NCBI GenBank assembly: GCA_027345905.1 | Contig: DAIETC010000211.1 | Span: 1-8,402 of the forward strand | DNA length: 8,402 nucleotides | Direction of reading: 5' to 3' | DNA from: Kineosporiaceae bacterium | Lineage (GTDB): Bacteria; Actinomycetota; Actinomycetes; Actinomycetales; Angustibacteraceae | Shown here: positions 7,281 to 8,402 of the stretch, piece after piece | How the letters are laid out: every line of letters starts with the position of its first letter | Position numbering within the stretch: the stretch's first letter is position 1 | The notes under the pieces: generated by a model | Seen by the model: only the letters and a program-made list of their open reading frames with translations | Database searches by the model: none | Told to the model about the DNA's origin: nothing | Made by a program: the position numbers and the translations under genes

Positions 7281-7309
7281 TTGGGTGCCGACGCGCGGGC
7301 CGCTAGTAT
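7281..7309 (+). promoter_or_regulatory. Promoter for the tRNA-Gln/tRNA-Glu unit
   Basis: TTGGGT at 7281-7286 and TAGTAT at 7304-7309 are separated by 17 nt, a good housekeeping-sigma arrangement. They lie about 47-50 bp before the first tRNA. A start near 7316 gives a ~40-nt leader that includes a 6-bp GC hairpin (GGGCGG 7326-7331 with CCGCCC 7339-7344), to be removed on tRNA maturation. Confidence 0.6.
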
Positions 7310-7355
7310 CGCTGGTCGGGCCTTCGGGCGGTGAACGGCCGCCCGGGTACCCCCT

Positions 7356-7427
7356 TGGGGTATGGTGTAATTGGCAGCACGACTGATTCTGGTTCAGTTA
7401 GTCTAGGTTCGAGTCCTGGTACCCCAG
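7356..7427 (+). tRNA. tRNA-Gln(CTG)
   Basis: A complete 72-nt cloverleaf. The acceptor TGGGGTA (7356-7362) pairs with TACCCCA (7420-7426), with discriminator G7427. The anticodon stem ACTGA (7382-7386) pairs with TCAGT (7394-7398) around loop TTCTGGT, giving anticodon CTG at 7389-7391. The T arm has loop TTCGAGT (7408-7414). The weak first pair U1-A72 is usual for glutamine tRNAs. The 3' CCA is not encoded. It reads CAG, the main glutamine codon in high-GC genomes. A 6-bp hairpin (7428-7433 with 7440-7445) follows at once and may take part in 3' processing. Confidence 0.97.
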
Positions 7428-7486
7428 CGCGTGAGACAGCACGCGGTAGTGTTGCCCCTCGCGCCCGGGCAATGTCCGGAGCGCAT

Positions 7487-7559
7487 GGCCCCGTTGTGTA
7501 GTGGCCTAGCACGCCGCCCTCTCAAGGCGGTAGCGCGGGTTCGAATCCCGTCGGGGCTA
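7487..7559 (+). tRNA. tRNA-Glu(CTC)
   Basis: A 73-nt cloverleaf. The acceptor GGCCCCG (7487-7493) pairs with CGGGGCT (7552-7558), including a G1-U72 wobble, with discriminator A7559. The anticodon stem CCGCC (7514-7518) pairs with GGCGG (7526-7530) around loop CTCTCAA, giving anticodon CTC at 7521-7523. The T loop is TTCGAAT (7540-7546). CCA is not encoded. It reads GAG and is a substrate of the GluRS encoded upstream; it shares a probable transcript with tRNA-Gln, 59 bp away. Confidence 0.97.
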
Positions 7560-7563
7560 CCCG

Positions 7564-7594
7564 CAAAGGCCCAGGTCGTCGACCTGGGCCTTTG
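7564..7594 (+). terminator. Hairpin terminator after tRNA-Glu
   Basis: Bases 7564-7577 (CAAAGGCCCAGGTC) are perfectly complementary to 7581-7594 (GACCTGGGCCTTTG), a 14-bp stem with a GTC loop. It begins 4 nt after the tRNA. The T-run is only TTT and lies within the stem, but position and stability make it the obvious end of the tRNA transcript. Confidence 0.85.
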
Positions 7595-7635
7595 TCGCTC
7601 GCTCCCGCCTCGCCAGCCCTGCCCGTTTTGGCCCC

Positions 7636-7701
7636 TTGCGCAGCCGTGATCTCGCGCGCATAGTTGGCGAAAACGTAAAGTCTAGGTCAGGTGGCGGTCA
7701 A
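7636..7701 (+). promoter_or_regulatory. Putative promoter and ribosome binding site of the methyltransferase gene
   Basis: TTGCGC at 7636-7641 and CATAGT at 7659-7664 are spaced by 17 nt; TAAAGT at 7676-7681 is an alternative -10. A good Shine-Dalgarno AGGTGG (7689-7694) lies 7 nt before the GTG at 7702 and decides that start. Two GGTCA pentamers (7685-7689 and 7696-7700), offset by 11 bp, flank the ribosome binding site. The promoter is tentative; the ribosome binding site is clear. Confidence 0.45.
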
Positions 7702-8402
7702 GTGTCCGAACCAGAGCACCGTGTCGAGGCTCCGGTCGACCCCGCGGCCTTGCGTGAGCAGGTGAAGGAAAAGTACCGCGACGTGGCCCTGGACCCCCAC
7801 GGCGAGCACCACTTCCACACCGGGCGCCGGCTGGCCAGGCTGCTCGGCTACCCCGGCGAGGTGGTCGACCCGCTGCCCGACCGGGCGGTCGAGTCCTTTG
7901 CCGGGGTCGGCAACCCGTTCTCCTTGCGTCCGCTGCCCAAGGGCTCCAAGGTCGTCGACATCGGCTCCGGTGCCGGTTTCGACAGCTTCGTGGCCGCTGG
8001 CCAGGTCGGCGCGGCGGGTCAGGTCATCGGCGTGGACATGACGCAGGAGATGTTGGACAAGTCGCGTGGAACTGCCGACGAGCTAGGTTTGAGCAACGTG
8101 GAGTTCCGCGAAGGGCTCGCCGAGGATCTACCGGTCGAGTCCGGGTGGGCCGACGCGGTCATCTCCAACGGGGTCATCAACCTGTGCGCGGACAAGCGGG
8201 CCGCGTTCGGGCAGATCCGCCGAGTGCTTCGTCCCGGCGGCGTCCTGCAGTTCGCGGACATCGCCAATGGTCGGCCGGTACCGGTCGAAGCCATGCGCCA
8301 GATCGACCTGTGGACCGGTTGAATTGCCGGTGGCCTGCCGTGTGCGGGCTGGCAAGCAATGCTCGAGGAGTGCGGTTTCACCGACGTCGCCATCGGTCCG
8401 CC
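7702..8402 (+). CDS. Probable selenocysteine-containing AS3MT/ArsM-like SAM-dependent methyltransferase (3' end outside window)
   Basis: A class I Rossmann methyltransferase most like the arsenite methyltransferase (AS3MT/ArsM) group and its relatives. Residues 1-80 form a helical lead including DPHGEHHFHTGRRLARLLGYP. The SAM-binding motif I is VVDIGSGAGFD (84-94), the acidic residue D112 lies in VIGVDMT, and motif IV is VISNGVINLCADK (153-165), followed by RVLRPGG. A TGA is codon 207 (8320-8322). The frame then continues for 26 codons to the window edge as IAGGLP, then a GW-x-x-M-LEECGFTDV helix and strand, just as the family continues. Human AS3MT has LWGECLGGAL here, with arsenic-binding Cys206; this gene has LWTG-TGA-IAGGL. 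I therefore read TGA as selenocysteine (Sec207). The other AS3MT cysteine of SNCVINL (Cys156) is Gly157 here, so the substrate may not be arsenite. GTG 7702 is supported by AGGTGG seven bases upstream. If the TGA is a true stop, the product is a 206-aa protein lacking its C-terminal part. Confidence 0.85.
8320..8322 (+). other. In-frame TGA, probable selenocysteine codon
   Basis: This TGA is codon 207 of the methyltransferase, between LWTG and IAGG. It takes the position of the conserved catalytic cysteine in the family consensus LW-x-x-C-[IL]-x-GG. TGC to TGA would be a single base change. The 3' sequence in the same frame has the GC-rich third positions and protein pattern of a real coding region. 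Confidence 0.75.
8324..8355 (+). promoter_or_regulatory. Candidate bacterial SECIS element
   Basis: The hairpin lies inside the coding sequence, starting 2 nt after the TGA. The lower stem TTGCC (8324-8328) pairs with GGCAA (8351-8355). A 5'-side bulge GGT (8329-8331) follows. The upper stem is G8332-U8350 wobble plus GCCTGC (8333-8338) with GCGGGC (8344-8349), including one G-U pair. The apical loop is CGTGT (8339-8343). The loop starts 16 nt after the TGA and has G as its second base. Bacterial SECIS elements are known as hairpins directly after UGA with a G in the first two loop positions at about this distance. SelB, with Sec-tRNA and GTP, would bind the loop. Confidence 0.65.

Noticed and set aside
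7303..7649. Small open frames over the tRNA region (7303-7512 on -, 7431-7649 on +)
   Set aside because: They overlap two well-formed tRNAs and a terminator hairpin and show no recognisable protein features.
7702..8322. Treating the methyltransferase as a complete 206-aa gene or a pseudogene ending at the TGA
   Set aside because: The same frame continues after the TGA with the family's expected sequence, the TGA replaces exactly the catalytic Cys, and a SECIS-like hairpin follows. A nonsense mutation is not excluded but explains less.
1..8402. CRISPR array, insertion sequence or prophage signs
   Set aside because: No regularly spaced repeats, transposase or integrase sequence, or terminal inverted repeats were seen; the gene content is housekeeping apart from the last gene.

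Overview
The window reads as a chromosomal segment of a high-GC actinobacterium. It is very GC-rich, most genes start with GTG, stops are almost all TGA, and genes are tightly packed with GTGA overlaps. The gene order (last helix of a membrane protein, GT4 glycosyltransferase, pyrG, NUDIX, then gltX beside tRNA-Gln and tRNA-Glu) is typical of that phylum. I cannot name the genus.

Left block (1-3625, + strand): the C-terminal tail of a membrane protein (probably MurJ/MviN-like), a GT-B family 4 glycosyltransferase, CTP synthase (pyrG) and an ADP-ribose-pyrophosphatase-like NUDIX hydrolase. The genes overlap by 4 bp or are separated by 14 bp, so they are probably one transcription unit, with a possible extra leaderless promoter at pyrG.

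Middle block (3645-7241): a type II 3-dehydroquinate dehydratase (aroQ) on the - strand, convergent with the NUDIX gene. It diverges, across 97 bp, from a + strand unit of a fumarylacetoacetate-hydrolase-family enzyme, glutamyl-tRNA synthetase (gltX) and a HAD-family phosphatase. The HAD gene ends inside a perfect 46-nt palindrome.

Right block (7242-8402): a tRNA promoter, tRNA-Gln(CTG), tRNA-Glu(CTC) and a strong 14-bp hairpin terminator. Next comes an AS3MT/ArsM-like SAM-dependent methyltransferase that runs off the window end. Gene gltX beside the two tRNAs its product is expected to charge is a coherent translation module.

The main finding is in the last gene. Its frame meets a TGA at 8320-8322, but the same frame continues afterwards with convincing family sequence to the window edge. 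The TGA sits exactly where AS3MT/ArsM-type enzymes carry a catalytic cysteine (family LW-x-x-C-[IL]-x-GG; here LWTG-TGA-IAGG). A two-part hairpin begins 2 nt after the TGA and puts a G at the second position of its apical loop, as expected for a bacterial SECIS element. I therefore annotate the gene as a probable selenoprotein methyltransferase rather than as a 206-aa protein ending at the TGA. The selenocysteine machinery (selA, selB, selC, selD) is not in this window.
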